64,000 bases of DNA from Saccharicrinis sp963677655 (lineage in GTDB: Bacteria; Bacteroidota; Bacteroidia; Bacteroidales; Marinilabiliaceae): the NCBI GenBank assembly GCA_963677655.1, contig OY782088.1; one strand, given 5' to 3'. The translations under genes were made by a program, and so were the position numbers. Below are positions 35,101 to 43,518 of this stretch, in pieces. Every line of letters starts with the position of its first letter. The stretch's first letter is position 1. The notes under the pieces are model-generated. The model was not told where the DNA came from. It saw only the letters and a program-made list of their open reading frames with translations, and searched no databases.

Positions 35101-35642
35101 ATGGAGTTATTAGTCCTGGAATATACGAAAATGAACTAGGTGATTACAAAGTTTTAGGAAGCTTAGATCCTAAATTTTATGGTGGAATTAGTAATAGCTT
35201 CACCTATAAGAGATGGCAACTAGATATACTGTTTAATTTTGTAAATAAAAAAGGATATCAGCTTACTGGTTTTCCCGGAATGTTGGGAAATATACCCGAT
35301 TACTCACTTAACACAGGATTTACTCCAAGTACAGATTATTCTTCGGAATCTTATATGTCTTATACTAATTATTATATGCAGTCTGATGCTATTTTTAAAG
35401 ATGCTTCATTTGTAAGATTACGTAATTTGTCAATTTCTTATTCTTTGCCTGACAGATGGACTAGCCGTCTGAAAATATCTGACTGTAGATTTTATGCAAA
35501 AGGACAAAATCTGTTTACTATCACATCCTACAAAGGATATGATCCTGAAACCCCAGGCACTTATTCGGTTACATGGGGATATTTTTCGCCAGCAATGCCG
35601 CCTTTGAGAGTGTTTAGTTTAGGTATTGATGTTACAATCTAA
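32151..35642 (+). CDS. SusC/RagA-type TonB-dependent transporter with STN domain
   Basis: A large outer-membrane receptor of 1163 residues. Order: signal region (LLYLVMILLITSFVDLSAS), secretin/TonB N-terminal STN domain about 47-130 (ITYNGDQVSLETVFKEIKKQ), carboxypeptidase-D-like domain about 148-215 (LTGRIVDSSGEPIPGVSIAE), then an unusual ~60-residue polar insert, the plug from about 275 (TGNIASVDAKTIENQPVGSV, LYIIDGVPF, DVLKDADATAIYGSRGANGV) and the barrel, ending in a typical aromatic-rich strand. The usual LEEVVVVGYGTQKK motif is replaced by LLEVTVNAGYYKVKQ. The STN domain fits the sigma/FecR genes upstream. The substrate is not predictable from the sequence. Confidence 0.95.
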   Translation: MKLKTLFNCGKSAIREKKTSGGVRLLYLVMILLITSFVDLSASNDSIKITYNGDQVSLETVFKEIKKQTGYSVVCTAELLKKSKPVTVKAVDMSLENFLQKILSGQSLEYTIENTTIFISLKESDENGKIVSAEVLSKVKNGYKFTLTGRIVDSSGEPIPGVSIAEQELGRGTASDGNGDFSMTVMDGDIIQISSIGFLGLAVEVRKSDFEPLKTSVISVDQPNEINDSKSRGKFEKNNGLPITSTVKISSDELSKEMLVFTLVSKIENLLEVTVNAGYYKVKQRVATGNIASVDAKTIENQPVGSVLQALEGAMPGLFIEQNSGLPGAGMNVKIRGANSVSAGSIPLYIIDGVPFNGASVDAQNSSATRMSGTPNSSIDPFSMLNPNDIESIDVLKDADATAIYGSRGANGVVLITTKKGKSGKPKFSVNASTGTGRITRFLPTLSTAEYLNLRKQAFENDGIEPDEYSAPDLVSWDQSSDVDYQKKLIGNSASLTDVSGSLSGGSGGTNFLLSGTFHRETPVTPGSSRYIRGSLNMNINYVSPEGKLKTSLSTIYSADDNLIYGTDYTSSAYQLPGNYPAYDSNGDLYYDFNFSNPFALLKQSFNSKASNLVLNANVNYAVTSDIEAKLSVGVNKVELDQTMLYPSDIYNPAYEAPDMGFYTSNSSRIYIAEPQINYNKQIGGGKLSGVVGGTWQGTYYNQPYFVIAADFASQSLMKNYSSASSIYMNTSTSAEYKYVSLFGQVNYNWEDKYIFNGTFRRDGSSKFGPDKRFGNFGSLGAAWIFTEEEFLKNCNWLSYGKLRSSYGVTGNDQIGNYGYLDTYTSSAYSYGNSKGVVSSGIANSDYSWEKSNKLEVATELGFLNDKLMLSVAWYRNRSTNLLVDYPLSTQTGFSSYMANLDAVVQNTGIEAEINARPVSTENFKWKLNFNFSTYKNKLVEYPDLSSSSYADTYVVGKSLNLAVGYHFTGFENGAATVEDANGDGVISPGIYENELGDYKVLGSLDPKFYGGISNSFTYKRWQLDILFNFVNKKGYQLTGFPGMLGNIPDYSLNTGFTPSTDYSSESYMSYTNYYMQSDAIFKDASFVRLRNLSISYSLPDRWTSRLKISDCRFYAKGQNLFTITSYKGYDPETPGTYSVTWGYFSPAMPPLRVFSLGIDVTI

Positions 35643-35754
35643 AATGAAGTAATATGAAACGAACATGTAAATTTGATGATCCAAATTCACATAAAAGAGG
35701 ATGATTAAATTTATTTGTGAGTTACATATGACTAATGAAATAAATTATATTCAT

Positions 35755-37134
35755 ATGAAAGGATTTATTAAATATATATTGTCAATTACATTGCCGTTGG
35801 TATTTTTAATACTAACAGGATGTTCTGATTTAATAGATGTGGATTCGCCTGTGGACACGCTGGATTCATCTAATATCTTTGAGAGTTCTTCAACCGCTGA
35901 AGCTGCTGTAAATGGTATTTATTCGGTATTTTATAACGGAAGTCAAAGTGGAGAGAGTTTTTTTAGTTCTGATTACATAAAATATGCTGGTGAATACGCA
36001 GATGAGATCATTCCACTGACAGCAAGTACCAATTATTTTTATCAAAATAGTCTTTTAGCCACAAATGAAGATTTAAGTAGTTTTTGGTCACAGACTTATA
36101 ATTTGATTTATCTATCCAACAGTATAATTGAAGGTTGCGAAAATTCATCAGCACTTTCCGATTCTGATAAAGAACAGTTTTTAGGGGAAGCAAAATTTCT
36201 TCGTGCTTTTCTCCACTTTAATCTTTATAATTATTTTGGAGAGGTGCCTTTAATTAAAACAACGGAAGTGCAGACAACAAATACACAGGCTGCATCTACA
36301 AAGGAAGCTATCTATAAACAAATCATTGAGGATCTTATTTATGCCAGGGATCATCTTGCAGAGGATTACAGCTGGTCTGCTGGTGACAGAACAAGAGTGA
36401 ATAGTTATGCTGCATCAGCATTACTCGCACGTGTGTATTTGTACAACGAAGAGTGGAATTTGGCAGAGGATCAAGCTACTCGTGTTATTAATAAGGCTGA
36501 ATTATACTCCTTGATTAATCTAAATGATATCTTCTTATCTAATAGTGAAGAGGCTATCTGGCAGGTATATACAAATGTATACGGGGCTCCTGATTTTGCC
36601 ATAGACATGATTCCTACAGGAGAGGATGTTCCCGCTTATGAATTAAATTCTTATCTCCTAAATGCATTTGAGAACGGTGATCAAAGAAAGGAAAATTGGA
36701 TTGGCAGTATTGAAGTATCAGAACAGACTTATACTTATCCATATAAGTATAAATCTAACTCAAATGAAAATATAGAGCAGGAAACAATACTAAGGCTGGG
36801 TGAGTTGTATCTTATTCGGGCAGAAAGCAGGGCTGAACAAAATGACATAATCGGAGCACAGGAAGATCTTGATGAGATTAGAATCAGAGCAGGATTAGAC
36901 AAAACAACTGCTGATGATCAATCCTCTTTGCTTGAGGCAATACTAAAAGAGAGACAAGTTGAGCTATTTTGTGAATGGGGCCATCGTTTCCTTGATCTGA
37001 AAAGAACAGACCATGCTGATAGTATATTGGGTGCAGAGAAAGCAAATTGGGATGCAACAGATATTCTTTTCCCAATTCCACAGGATGCCCTAAACAGAAA
37101 TACAAATCTTTCTCAGAATGAAGGATATAATTGA
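35755..37134 (+). CDS. SusD/RagB-type nutrient-binding lipoprotein
   Basis: The surface lipoprotein lid of the SusC above. The start at ATG 35755 gives MKGFIKYILSITLPLVFLIL followed by lipobox LTGC. The frame is open from an ATG at 35701 but that would bury the signal peptide. The SusD family pattern is present: FLRAFLHFNLYNYFGEVPL, a TPR-like helical array (AASALLARVYLYNEEWNLAED), ILRLGELYLIRAESRAEQND, ILKERQVELFCEWGHRFLDL and a C-terminal LFPIPQDALNRNTNLSQN. It ends the operon; no enzyme gene follows before the IS relics, so what the pair imports is unknown. Confidence 0.94.
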   Translation: MKGFIKYILSITLPLVFLILTGCSDLIDVDSPVDTLDSSNIFESSSTAEAAVNGIYSVFYNGSQSGESFFSSDYIKYAGEYADEIIPLTASTNYFYQNSLLATNEDLSSFWSQTYNLIYLSNSIIEGCENSSALSDSDKEQFLGEAKFLRAFLHFNLYNYFGEVPLIKTTEVQTTNTQAASTKEAIYKQIIEDLIYARDHLAEDYSWSAGDRTRVNSYAASALLARVYLYNEEWNLAEDQATRVINKAELYSLINLNDIFLSNSEEAIWQVYTNVYGAPDFAIDMIPTGEDVPAYELNSYLLNAFENGDQRKENWIGSIEVSEQTYTYPYKYKSNSNENIEQETILRLGELYLIRAESRAEQNDIIGAQEDLDEIRIRAGLDKTTADDQSSLLEAILKERQVELFCEWGHRFLDLKRTDHADSILGAEKANWDATDILFPIPQDALNRNTNLSQNEGYN

Positions 37135-37137
37135 TTA

Positions 37138-37313
37138 GAGTCTGTCCAAATAGTCCGATAACAGCGTTATGCTTATTTTGAAAACGGTCATTTACATAAG
37201 TAAACTCCCTGATTTTCAAAATTGTGCAAGCCTTGTTCTCGAACTTTATGAACAAGACTCCTGAAATACATAGACTATATAGATAAACACTAACTAGAGT
37301 CTGTTCATAAAGT
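37138..37313. mobile_element. Insertion-sequence end relics (IS1182-like guess)
   Basis: GAGTCTGTCC at 37138 opens a ~123-bp segment closed by ACTTTATGAACAAGACTC at 37243-37260. After 36 bases comes GAGTCTGTTCATAAAGT (37297-37313), the reverse complement of that end with one base missing. Such GAGTCTG...TTATGAACAGACTC ends recall IS1182-family termini of Bacteroidota, from memory only. No transposase remains. Confidence 0.4.
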
Positions 37314-37326
37314 AAGGTATTTGAAC

Positions 37327-37428
37327 AATAAAGTCCAAATTCAAGGGGTTAGCAGAAATTAAATCGCAGTATACTATTGTATATGAGGATTTAATTTCTG
37401 CGAAACAACACTGCCGTTGGACTTTATT
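37327..37428. repeat. Nested perfect palindrome
   Basis: Outer arms AATAAAGTCCAA (37327-37338) and TTGGACTTTATT (37417-37428) are perfectly complementary. Inner arms GCAGAAATTAAATC (37352-37365) and GATTTAATTTCTGC (37388-37401) are also perfect. Unpaired 13-15-base stretches separate them and a 22-base loop closes the centre. Both arms remain error-free in an otherwise decayed region. Confidence 0.75.
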
Positions 37429-37575
37429 AATAAACACTATTCTCAGTCGATCACCGAAATTTATTCATTTTTAGGTATTCTTTTATCTTCAAATAGAGGA
37501 AACTTCTGTTTTGAACTGTGTAGTGATTTGATCAGTTAAAGAAGAAAGTTCACTTTTTCCAGTACCACAGAAAAA

Positions 37576-38529
37576 ATGAAAATTGTAGCTTATGAAACCA
37601 GAGGAGATGAAAAGCTCCATTTTGACCGACTCAAAATAGAGCTCGGATTAGAAATTATCGATACTGGTATTAAATTGACACACGAAAGCCTTGCAATGGC
37701 AGAGGGAGCATACGGGGTAAGTATATTAGGACAATCGGCGATCGATCGTGCTATCATTGATCAACTGGTAGCAATGGAGGTGAGACACATCTCTACCCGA
37801 ACCATAGGGATCAACCATATCGATGTGGCTTATGCACGTGAAAAAGGCATGCTTGTAAGCAATGCTTCGTATCCGCCCGACTGCGTTGCCGAATTCACCG
37901 TTATGCTTATGTTACTCACACTGAGGAAATATAAAGCCGCAATGTTTCGGGGCAATGTCAACGACTATTCGTTGAACGGATTGCAAGGGCGCGAAATTAA
38001 ACATAGTACGGTGGGCGTTATCGGGACAGGTTCCATTGGGAAGGCAGTGATTAAATTGCTGCATGGATTTGGTGCCAGAATTTTGGCTTATTCACCTACT
38101 GGAAAGAAAGATGCTGAGATAGAAAAACAAGCTTGCTTGGTCGATTTGGAAACTTTGTACCGCGAAAGCGACATTGTTAGCTTGCATATTCCCCTGTTGG
38201 AAAGCACCTTGCACTTTATTGACAAGGAAGCTATTCGGAAAATGAAAGAGGGGGTGACTATCATCAATTGTTCACGAGGCGAATTAATCGAAATCAATGC
38301 TTTGATAGAAGGCATCGAAAGCCGTAAAATTGCTGCCCTGGGCCTGGACGTCTTCGAAGATGAAACAGACATCTACCATCAAGACCGACGGCTTGATATC
38401 ATTTCCAACCGTAATATGGCATACTTGAGACAATTTCCCAACGTGGTGATGACCCAACACATGGCTTTTTACACAGACACCACCATTCAAAACATGGTGC
38501 GTTACAGTCTGGAGAGATTTATCATCTAA
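37576..38529 (+). CDS. D-2-hydroxyacid dehydrogenase (D-lactate dehydrogenase/VanH type)
   Basis: A cytosolic NAD-dependent enzyme reducing a 2-keto acid to a D-2-hydroxy acid. The Rossmann motif is VGVIGTGSIGKAVIKLL near 147-160. The catalytic triad fits D-LDH numbering: Arg in INCSRGELIE near 234, Glu in GLDVFEDETDIY near 262 and His in VMTQHMAFYTD near 295. The substrate-side STRTIGINHID segment is that of D-LDH and VanH. At 317 residues it is near the usual ~330. Codon usage and base composition are clearly more GC-rich than in the flanking genes, and this continues through the next two genes. It starts 24 bases before the aminotransferase and is co-transcribed with it. Confidence 0.9.
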   Translation: MKIVAYETRGDEKLHFDRLKIELGLEIIDTGIKLTHESLAMAEGAYGVSILGQSAIDRAIIDQLVAMEVRHISTRTIGINHIDVAYAREKGMLVSNASYPPDCVAEFTVMLMLLTLRKYKAAMFRGNVNDYSLNGLQGREIKHSTVGVIGTGSIGKAVIKLLHGFGARILAYSPTGKKDAEIEKQACLVDLETLYRESDIVSLHIPLLESTLHFIDKEAIRKMKEGVTIINCSRGELIEINALIEGIESRKIAALGLDVFEDETDIYHQDRRLDIISNRNMAYLRQFPNVVMTQHMAFYTDTTIQNMVRYSLERFII

Positions 38530-38553
38530 TTTTAATTTTACAAACACAACAAA

Positions 38554-39750
38554 ATGTTTCAACATATTGAAACCTATGCAGGTGACCCGATTTTGTCTTT
38601 GATGGATGCATACAAAGTAGACGGTCGGGAAGAAAAAGTAAACTTGAGTATCGGACTTTACTATAACGAGCACGGCTTAGTACAAGAGTTGGAGTCGGTA
38701 CGCAGGGTACGTCAACTGTATTTTGAAAAGGTAAGTGGCCCTTCACTTTATTTGCCGATGGACGGAATGGAGGGTTATTGCCGTGAAGTGCAAAAACTGA
38801 TTTTTGGAGAATCGGCCTCCGTGCTTCAACAAGGTCGGGTAGCCACAATACAGACCTTGGGCGGTAGCGGAGCTTTAAGAGTAGGTGCCGACTTTCTGAA
38901 CGAGTGGTTCCCTGAATCGACGGTGTGGGTTAGTAATCCTACCTGGGAAAATCACGTTTCAATTTTCAAAGTCGCCGGATTTCAGGTTTTTACATATCCA
39001 TACTTTAGTAAATCACTTGGTACGGTAGATTTTGAAGCGTTAACGACCTGTTTTTCAGGACTTGATAGAAAAAGTATTGTTGTGCTGCACCCATGCTGCC
39101 ACAACCCTTCCGGCACTGATCTAAGCGAAGCACAATGGGACAGCATTATTGAGTTAGTAAAAGAACGAGAACTAATTCCTTTTTTCGATATGGCGTACCA
39201 GGGCTTCGGACGTGGATTGGATGAAGACCCTTACGCCATTCGTGCCATGGCCGATCAAAACATTCTATTTTTAGTAGGTAATTCGTTTTCCAAAATATTT
39301 TCACTGTACGGTGAACGCGTGGGAGGATTGTCCATAGTGTGCAAATGTGCTGAGACCGCCGGGGTGATACAGGGCCAGTTAAGAGCCACTGTACGAAGCA
39401 ACTACTCCAGTCCACCTTCTTTCGGTGCACATTTAGTTCACGCAATTTTAAGCAATCCAGAACTAAATGCGTTGTGGCGCTCAGAAGTGGACGACATGCG
39501 AAACCGTATCGAAACCATGCGTCGAAAACTATATGATCAGTTGTTAAATATGGGTGCAAGAGCCGAAGATTTCAGTTATTTGTTGGATCAGAAAGGCATG
39601 TTCACTCTTACGCACTTTGATGAACAACAAATAAGAGCCTTGCGTAACAATTCTGCCATCTATTTAGTAGAAAACGGTCGAATGTGCGTTGCCGGGCTAA
39701 ATGACAACAATCTGACAAAAGTTGCCGAGGCTTTAATCTGCATGATTTAA
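38554..39750 (+). CDS. Class I aminotransferase (aspartate/aromatic type)
   Basis: A PLP-dependent aminotransferase of the AspC/TyrB subgroup. The family N-terminus MFQHIETYAGDPILSLMDAY with KVNLSIGLYYNEHG is clear, followed by TLGGSGALRVGADFL, VWVSNPTWENH, the LHPCCHNPSGTDLS loop with the PLP-contacting Asn, FFDMAYQGFGRG and the Schiff-base Lys in NSFSKIFSLYGERVGG near residue 245. Length 398 is standard. In the same operon as a 2-hydroxyacid dehydrogenase it would make the keto acid that the dehydrogenase reduces. With a cysteine desulfidase family gene next, cysteine, serine or an aromatic amino acid are plausible substrates (inference). Confidence 0.92.
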   Translation: MFQHIETYAGDPILSLMDAYKVDGREEKVNLSIGLYYNEHGLVQELESVRRVRQLYFEKVSGPSLYLPMDGMEGYCREVQKLIFGESASVLQQGRVATIQTLGGSGALRVGADFLNEWFPESTVWVSNPTWENHVSIFKVAGFQVFTYPYFSKSLGTVDFEALTTCFSGLDRKSIVVLHPCCHNPSGTDLSEAQWDSIIELVKERELIPFFDMAYQGFGRGLDEDPYAIRAMADQNILFLVGNSFSKIFSLYGERVGGLSIVCKCAETAGVIQGQLRATVRSNYSSPPSFGAHLVHAILSNPELNALWRSEVDDMRNRIETMRRKLYDQLLNMGARAEDFSYLLDQKGMFTLTHFDEQQIRALRNNSAIYLVENGRMCVAGLNDNNLTKVAEALICMI

Positions 39751-39917
39751 CTGGGCCATATGAGCATATAACTATAATTCAGCGTACAAACCCGCAAATT
39801 ATCAACAAAAGATCAGGTTGTGCAAATAATGACTGTTCCAGTATTGAGGGTGATACAGGGAAGCGCACAAATACAGGCCTTTTGAAAGGAAATAACTATC
39901 TGGAATACACGAATAAC

Positions 39918-41192
39918 ATGATGTTAGCACAAGAAGAGAGAAACAAAATCATAGACCTTCTACATAAAGAAGTAACACCGGCAATCGGCTGTACAGAGCC
40001 TATGGCTGTAGCGTTGGCAGTAGCCCGCGCTTGCGAATTGCTGGGCGAACAACCCGATAGGATTGAACTTTACCTGAGCGCCAATATTCTGAAGAATGCC
40101 ATGGGAGTTGGTATTCCCGGTACAGGTATGGTCGGGTTACCTATTGCTATTGCGATGGGGGCGTTAGTTGGAAAGTCGGAATACGGACTTGAAGTACTCC
40201 GCGACCTGACACCGGAAAGTCTGGAGAAAGGGAAAGAATTGATTGCTAAAGAATGTATCCGTATTCGTCTAAAAGAGAACATCGACGAAAAACTTTATAT
40301 CGAAGCAATTGTCAATAAAAATGATAGAATAGCCCGTGCGATTATAAGTAGGGAGCATACCCGCTTCAGCTATGAAGAGCTGGATGGCAAGGAATTGCTG
40401 AAATTGGACGATGTAGGAGCTGAGACACATTCCGAATCGGAACTCTCACTTTGCTTCAGCACTATATGCGATTTTGCTTTGGAAACACCCGTGGAAGAAA
40501 TTGAATTCATCCTTAAGTCAGGCGAGTTGAATAAAGCTGCTGCCGTTCAATCAATGAAAGGAAAATACGGACACGGCGTTTCGCTCACCTTGGCCAACGG
40601 ACAATTAGGAGACAATGTCTTTACCCGCATGTTGTCGGTGACAGCTGCAGCCTGCGATGCACGTATGGGTGGAGCTATGTTTCCGGTGATGAGCAATTCT
40701 GGAAGCGGCAACCAAGGTATTGCAGCAACCCTCCCTGTCACGGTATTTGCCGACGAACAAGGTAAATCGCGAGAAGAGCATATTCGTGCTTTGGTATTGA
40801 GTCACTTGATGACTATTTATATCAAACAAAGCCTTGGACGATTATCCGGATTGTGCGGTGCCATAGTGGCTACCACGGGTTCGGCTTGCGGCATTACCTA
40901 TCTGATGGGTGGCAGTCGCGAACAAATTGCCTATGCCATCAAAAATATGATTGGGAATATTACCGGGATGATTTGTGATGGAGCCAAACCCAGTTGTGCA
41001 CTCAAAGTATCCAACGGTGTGTCCACAGCGACCCTTTCGGCGCTGATGGCCATGGATAATAAAGTAGTAAGCTCCCTTGAAGGAATTACTGACGAGGACG
41101 TAGATCAAACCATCCGTAACTTGACTAAAATAGGCCGGGAAGGAATGAATGAAACGGACCTAATGATTTTAAAAATAATGACTAATAAATAA
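39918..41192 (+). CDS. L-cysteine desulfidase / L-serine dehydratase alpha family (UPF0597, CyuA/YhaM-like)
   Basis: Family members are iron-sulfur enzymes that release H2S or ammonia from L-cysteine or related amino acids, giving pyruvate. The conserved AIGCTEPMAVALA with C25, NAMGVGIPGTGMVGLPIAIA, the central GKYGHGVSLTLANGQLG, MSNSGSGNQGIAATLPV, and the C-terminal cysteines in LSGLCGAIVATTGSACGITY and MICDGAKPSCALK, likely cluster ligands, are all present. The open frame reaches upstream to a TTG (39882); I start it at ATG 39918 (MMLAQEERNKI), which fits the family. It follows the aminotransferase by 167 bases and shares its higher GC content. Its stop lies 3 bases before a possible start of dsbD. 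Confidence 0.9.
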   Translation: MMLAQEERNKIIDLLHKEVTPAIGCTEPMAVALAVARACELLGEQPDRIELYLSANILKNAMGVGIPGTGMVGLPIAIAMGALVGKSEYGLEVLRDLTPESLEKGKELIAKECIRIRLKENIDEKLYIEAIVNKNDRIARAIISREHTRFSYEELDGKELLKLDDVGAETHSESELSLCFSTICDFALETPVEEIEFILKSGELNKAAAVQSMKGKYGHGVSLTLANGQLGDNVFTRMLSVTAAACDARMGGAMFPVMSNSGSGNQGIAATLPVTVFADEQGKSREEHIRALVLSHLMTIYIKQSLGRLSGLCGAIVATTGSACGITYLMGGSREQIAYAIKNMIGNITGMICDGAKPSCALKVSNGVSTATLSALMAMDNKVVSSLEGITDEDVDQTIRNLTKIGREGMNETDLMILKIMTNK

Positions 41193-41213
41193 TTTATGTA
41201 CACTATAAGTATT

Positions 41214-43316
41214 ATGCGTAAGTTACTACTGATGTTGTTGCTTACAACATCGCTGCTTGGATTTGGACAAATCCACAACCCGGTAAAATGGACGTTTAGT
41301 AGCATTAACTCAGGTTCCGGTGAATCGGAATTAGTTTTTAAAACAAGTATTGAAGAGGGGTGGCATTTGTATTCCCAGTTTATAGATGAAGGAGGCCCTA
41401 TACCTACTTCATTTACGTTTGAACCATCAGATGCATATTCATTAGTAGGAAAAGTTGAAGAACTTTCCAAGCTAATGAATGCGCATGATCCTACCTTCGA
41501 CATGGATATTGCTTTCTTTGAGCATGAAGCTGTCTTTGTTCAGAAAATTAAGGTGTTAAAACCTGATTTTGTTGTAAAAGGGTCTGTCTCATTCATGCTT
41601 TGCAATGATCAGCAATGTCTTCCTCCTGATGAAAGAGAATTTGAGATTAAAGTATCCGCAAAGACTGAGATTGCTGCTGCCAATACCGAAACGAAGGAAA
41701 TTGCAGCCTCAAATATTGCAAATAAGGAATCTGAAATACAAAAAAATAGAAATAAGGAGGTTCTTGTTTCTGCCATAGAAAAACAAGAAAAGATTATTTC
41801 TTCTGATGAGAAAAGTACAAAACATGAATCCATAAAAGAGGATAAGAAAAGTAAAAGAATGTCTCATCAATCGGGGTGGACCATCTTTATTGCCGGTTTA
41901 ATTGGTGGTTTTGCTGCTTTTTTTATGCCTTGTATTTTTCCTATGCTACCTTTTACAGTGAGTTATTTTACTAAAGCACAGCGTAAAACAAATGCAGTGT
42001 TGCAATCCTTAACTTACGGATTGTTTATTGTTGCAATATATGTTGTACTGGGATTATTAATTACTATTGTTTTTGGTGCTGATGCCTTAAATATTTTGGC
42101 AACAAATGGGATATTCAATTTCTTTTTCTTTTTGTTATTGGTTGTTTTTGCCTTTTCTTTTTTTGGAGCATTTGAAATTGTTTTACCCTCAAGTTGGGGT
42201 AATAAAGCCGATGCAAAAAGTGATAAAGGCGGACTCCTGGGTTTGTTTTTTATGGCTGCCACTTTAAGTATTGTTTCCTTCTCTTGCACAGGACCTATTA
42301 TTGGAACTTTATTGGTTGAGGCAGCAACCATGGGGCATTTAATGGGACCAGCTATTGGAATGCTTGGATTTTCAATCGCTCTGGCTTTGCCATTTACTTT
42401 ATTTTCAATGTTCCCATCCTGGTTGAAATCAATGCCAAAATCAGGGGGGTGGTTGAATAGTGTAAAAGTTGTATTAGGATTTCTGGAGTTGGCTTTGGCA
42501 CTGAAATTTTTATCAAACGTAGATCTTGCTTATCACTGGAACTGGTTCGACAGAGAAGTATATCTTGTATGTTGGATAACTATTTTTGGATTGTTAGGTA
42601 TGTATTTGCTGGGGAAATTACGGTTGTCACATGATTCTGAAGTGAAGCAAATTTCATCATTCAGACTTGGATTATCAATTATTGTAATCTCATTCACTAT
42701 TTACATGATACCAGGTTTGTGGGGAGCTCCTTTAAAATCAATATCAGCATTTTTACCTCCATTGCAAACGCAGGATTTTGATTTATATACACCAGCATTA
42801 ACACAAGGACATGTCCTAGCTACAAATACACCTACAGTGAAACATAAGTATGATAATTTGTTTCATGCTCCTTATGGACTTAATGCTTATTTTGATTATG
42901 AAGAAGGTTTAGCTGCTGCAAAAAAATTAAATAAACCTGTAATGATTGACTTTACTGGTCATGCTTGTGTTAACTGTCGGAAAATGGAAGCTGATGTTTG
43001 GTCTGATCCAAACGTCTTGGATATTATCCGAAACGATTATATTTTAATACAGTTGTACGTGGATGATAAAACAGAATTGCCTGCTGCAGAACAGTATGTT
43101 TCTGATTTTTCAGGTAAGAAAGTAAAATCGATTGGTAATAAATGGAGTGATTTTCAGGCAACAAACTATAATTCCAATTCCCAACCATATTATGTATTGC
43201 TTGATGGTGATGGTAAATTGCTTGAAAATCCCAAGGGTGCAGATTATGATATAAATAGTTATAAAATGTATTTGGAGAATGGTATATATGGCTATAGGGA
43301 GAGATACTCCAATTAG
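41214..43316 (+). CDS. dsbD: Thiol:disulfide interchange protein DsbD
   Basis: DsbD carries electrons from cytosolic thioredoxin across the inner membrane to periplasmic thiol proteins. All three modules are present: signal peptide (MRKLLLMLLLTTSLLGFGQ) and N-terminal DsbD-alpha domain with Cys pair in MLCNDQQCLPPDE; a Lys/Glu-rich linker (about 145-215); an eight-helix membrane domain with the Cys residues in FMPCIFPMLPF and FSCTGPIIGTLL; and a C-terminal thioredoxin domain with GHACVNCRKME. ATG 41214 gives the best signal peptide; ATG 41196, 3 bases after the preceding stop, adds six residues. Composition returns to the AT-rich norm here. Possible clients in this window are the TlpA-like protein at 30067 and its homologues (inference). 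Confidence 0.94.
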   Translation: MRKLLLMLLLTTSLLGFGQIHNPVKWTFSSINSGSGESELVFKTSIEEGWHLYSQFIDEGGPIPTSFTFEPSDAYSLVGKVEELSKLMNAHDPTFDMDIAFFEHEAVFVQKIKVLKPDFVVKGSVSFMLCNDQQCLPPDEREFEIKVSAKTEIAAANTETKEIAASNIANKESEIQKNRNKEVLVSAIEKQEKIISSDEKSTKHESIKEDKKSKRMSHQSGWTIFIAGLIGGFAAFFMPCIFPMLPFTVSYFTKAQRKTNAVLQSLTYGLFIVAIYVVLGLLITIVFGADALNILATNGIFNFFFFLLLVVFAFSFFGAFEIVLPSSWGNKADAKSDKGGLLGLFFMAATLSIVSFSCTGPIIGTLLVEAATMGHLMGPAIGMLGFSIALALPFTLFSMFPSWLKSMPKSGGWLNSVKVVLGFLELALALKFLSNVDLAYHWNWFDREVYLVCWITIFGLLGMYLLGKLRLSHDSEVKQISSFRLGLSIIVISFTIYMIPGLWGAPLKSISAFLPPLQTQDFDLYTPALTQGHVLATNTPTVKHKYDNLFHAPYGLNAYFDYEEGLAAAKKLNKPVMIDFTGHACVNCRKMEADVWSDPNVLDIIRNDYILIQLYVDDKTELPAAEQYVSDFSGKKVKSIGNKWSDFQATNYNSNSQPYYVLLDGDGKLLENPKGADYDINSYKMYLENGIYGYRERYSN

Positions 43317-43518
43317 TAAATAATAATTACAATAGTATTGAAGATGAAGAATAGTTGGAGTTATCAAGATCAGATAACTCCAACTACATGAAATATAATT
43401 TTCACAAAGTATTAGAAGAGTTTATATGCTATCTTTAGGAGCTACCTATCATTCATTTTAATACAATTTGTAGTATTATATAAATTATTTTTTTGCAAGT
43501 TGTATATGTTGCTGTCAG
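43317..43518. other. Non-coding gap after dsbD
   Basis: AT-rich. GTTGGAGTTATC (43353) and GATAACTCCAAC (43373-43384) form a perfect 12-bp inverted repeat just after dsbD, probably its terminator. Nothing else is seen before the SusC relic. Confidence 0.55.

Larger units (their letters stand above)
37135..37575. other. IS-end relics and palindrome between operons
   Basis: No gene. The left part consists of insertion-sequence end relics (37138-37313), the middle of a large nested palindrome (37327-37428), and the rest is an AT-rich leader to the downstream dehydrogenase gene. Confidence 0.6.

Noticed and set aside
36884..37255. 123-codon minus-strand frame over the susD end
   Set aside because: Shadow of susD and the IS relic; no recognisable protein.
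39751..39917. Extra coding sequence before the cysteine desulfidase family gene
   Set aside because: The only upstream in-frame start is a TTG, and the added residues do not match the family; the gap is better read as a leader.
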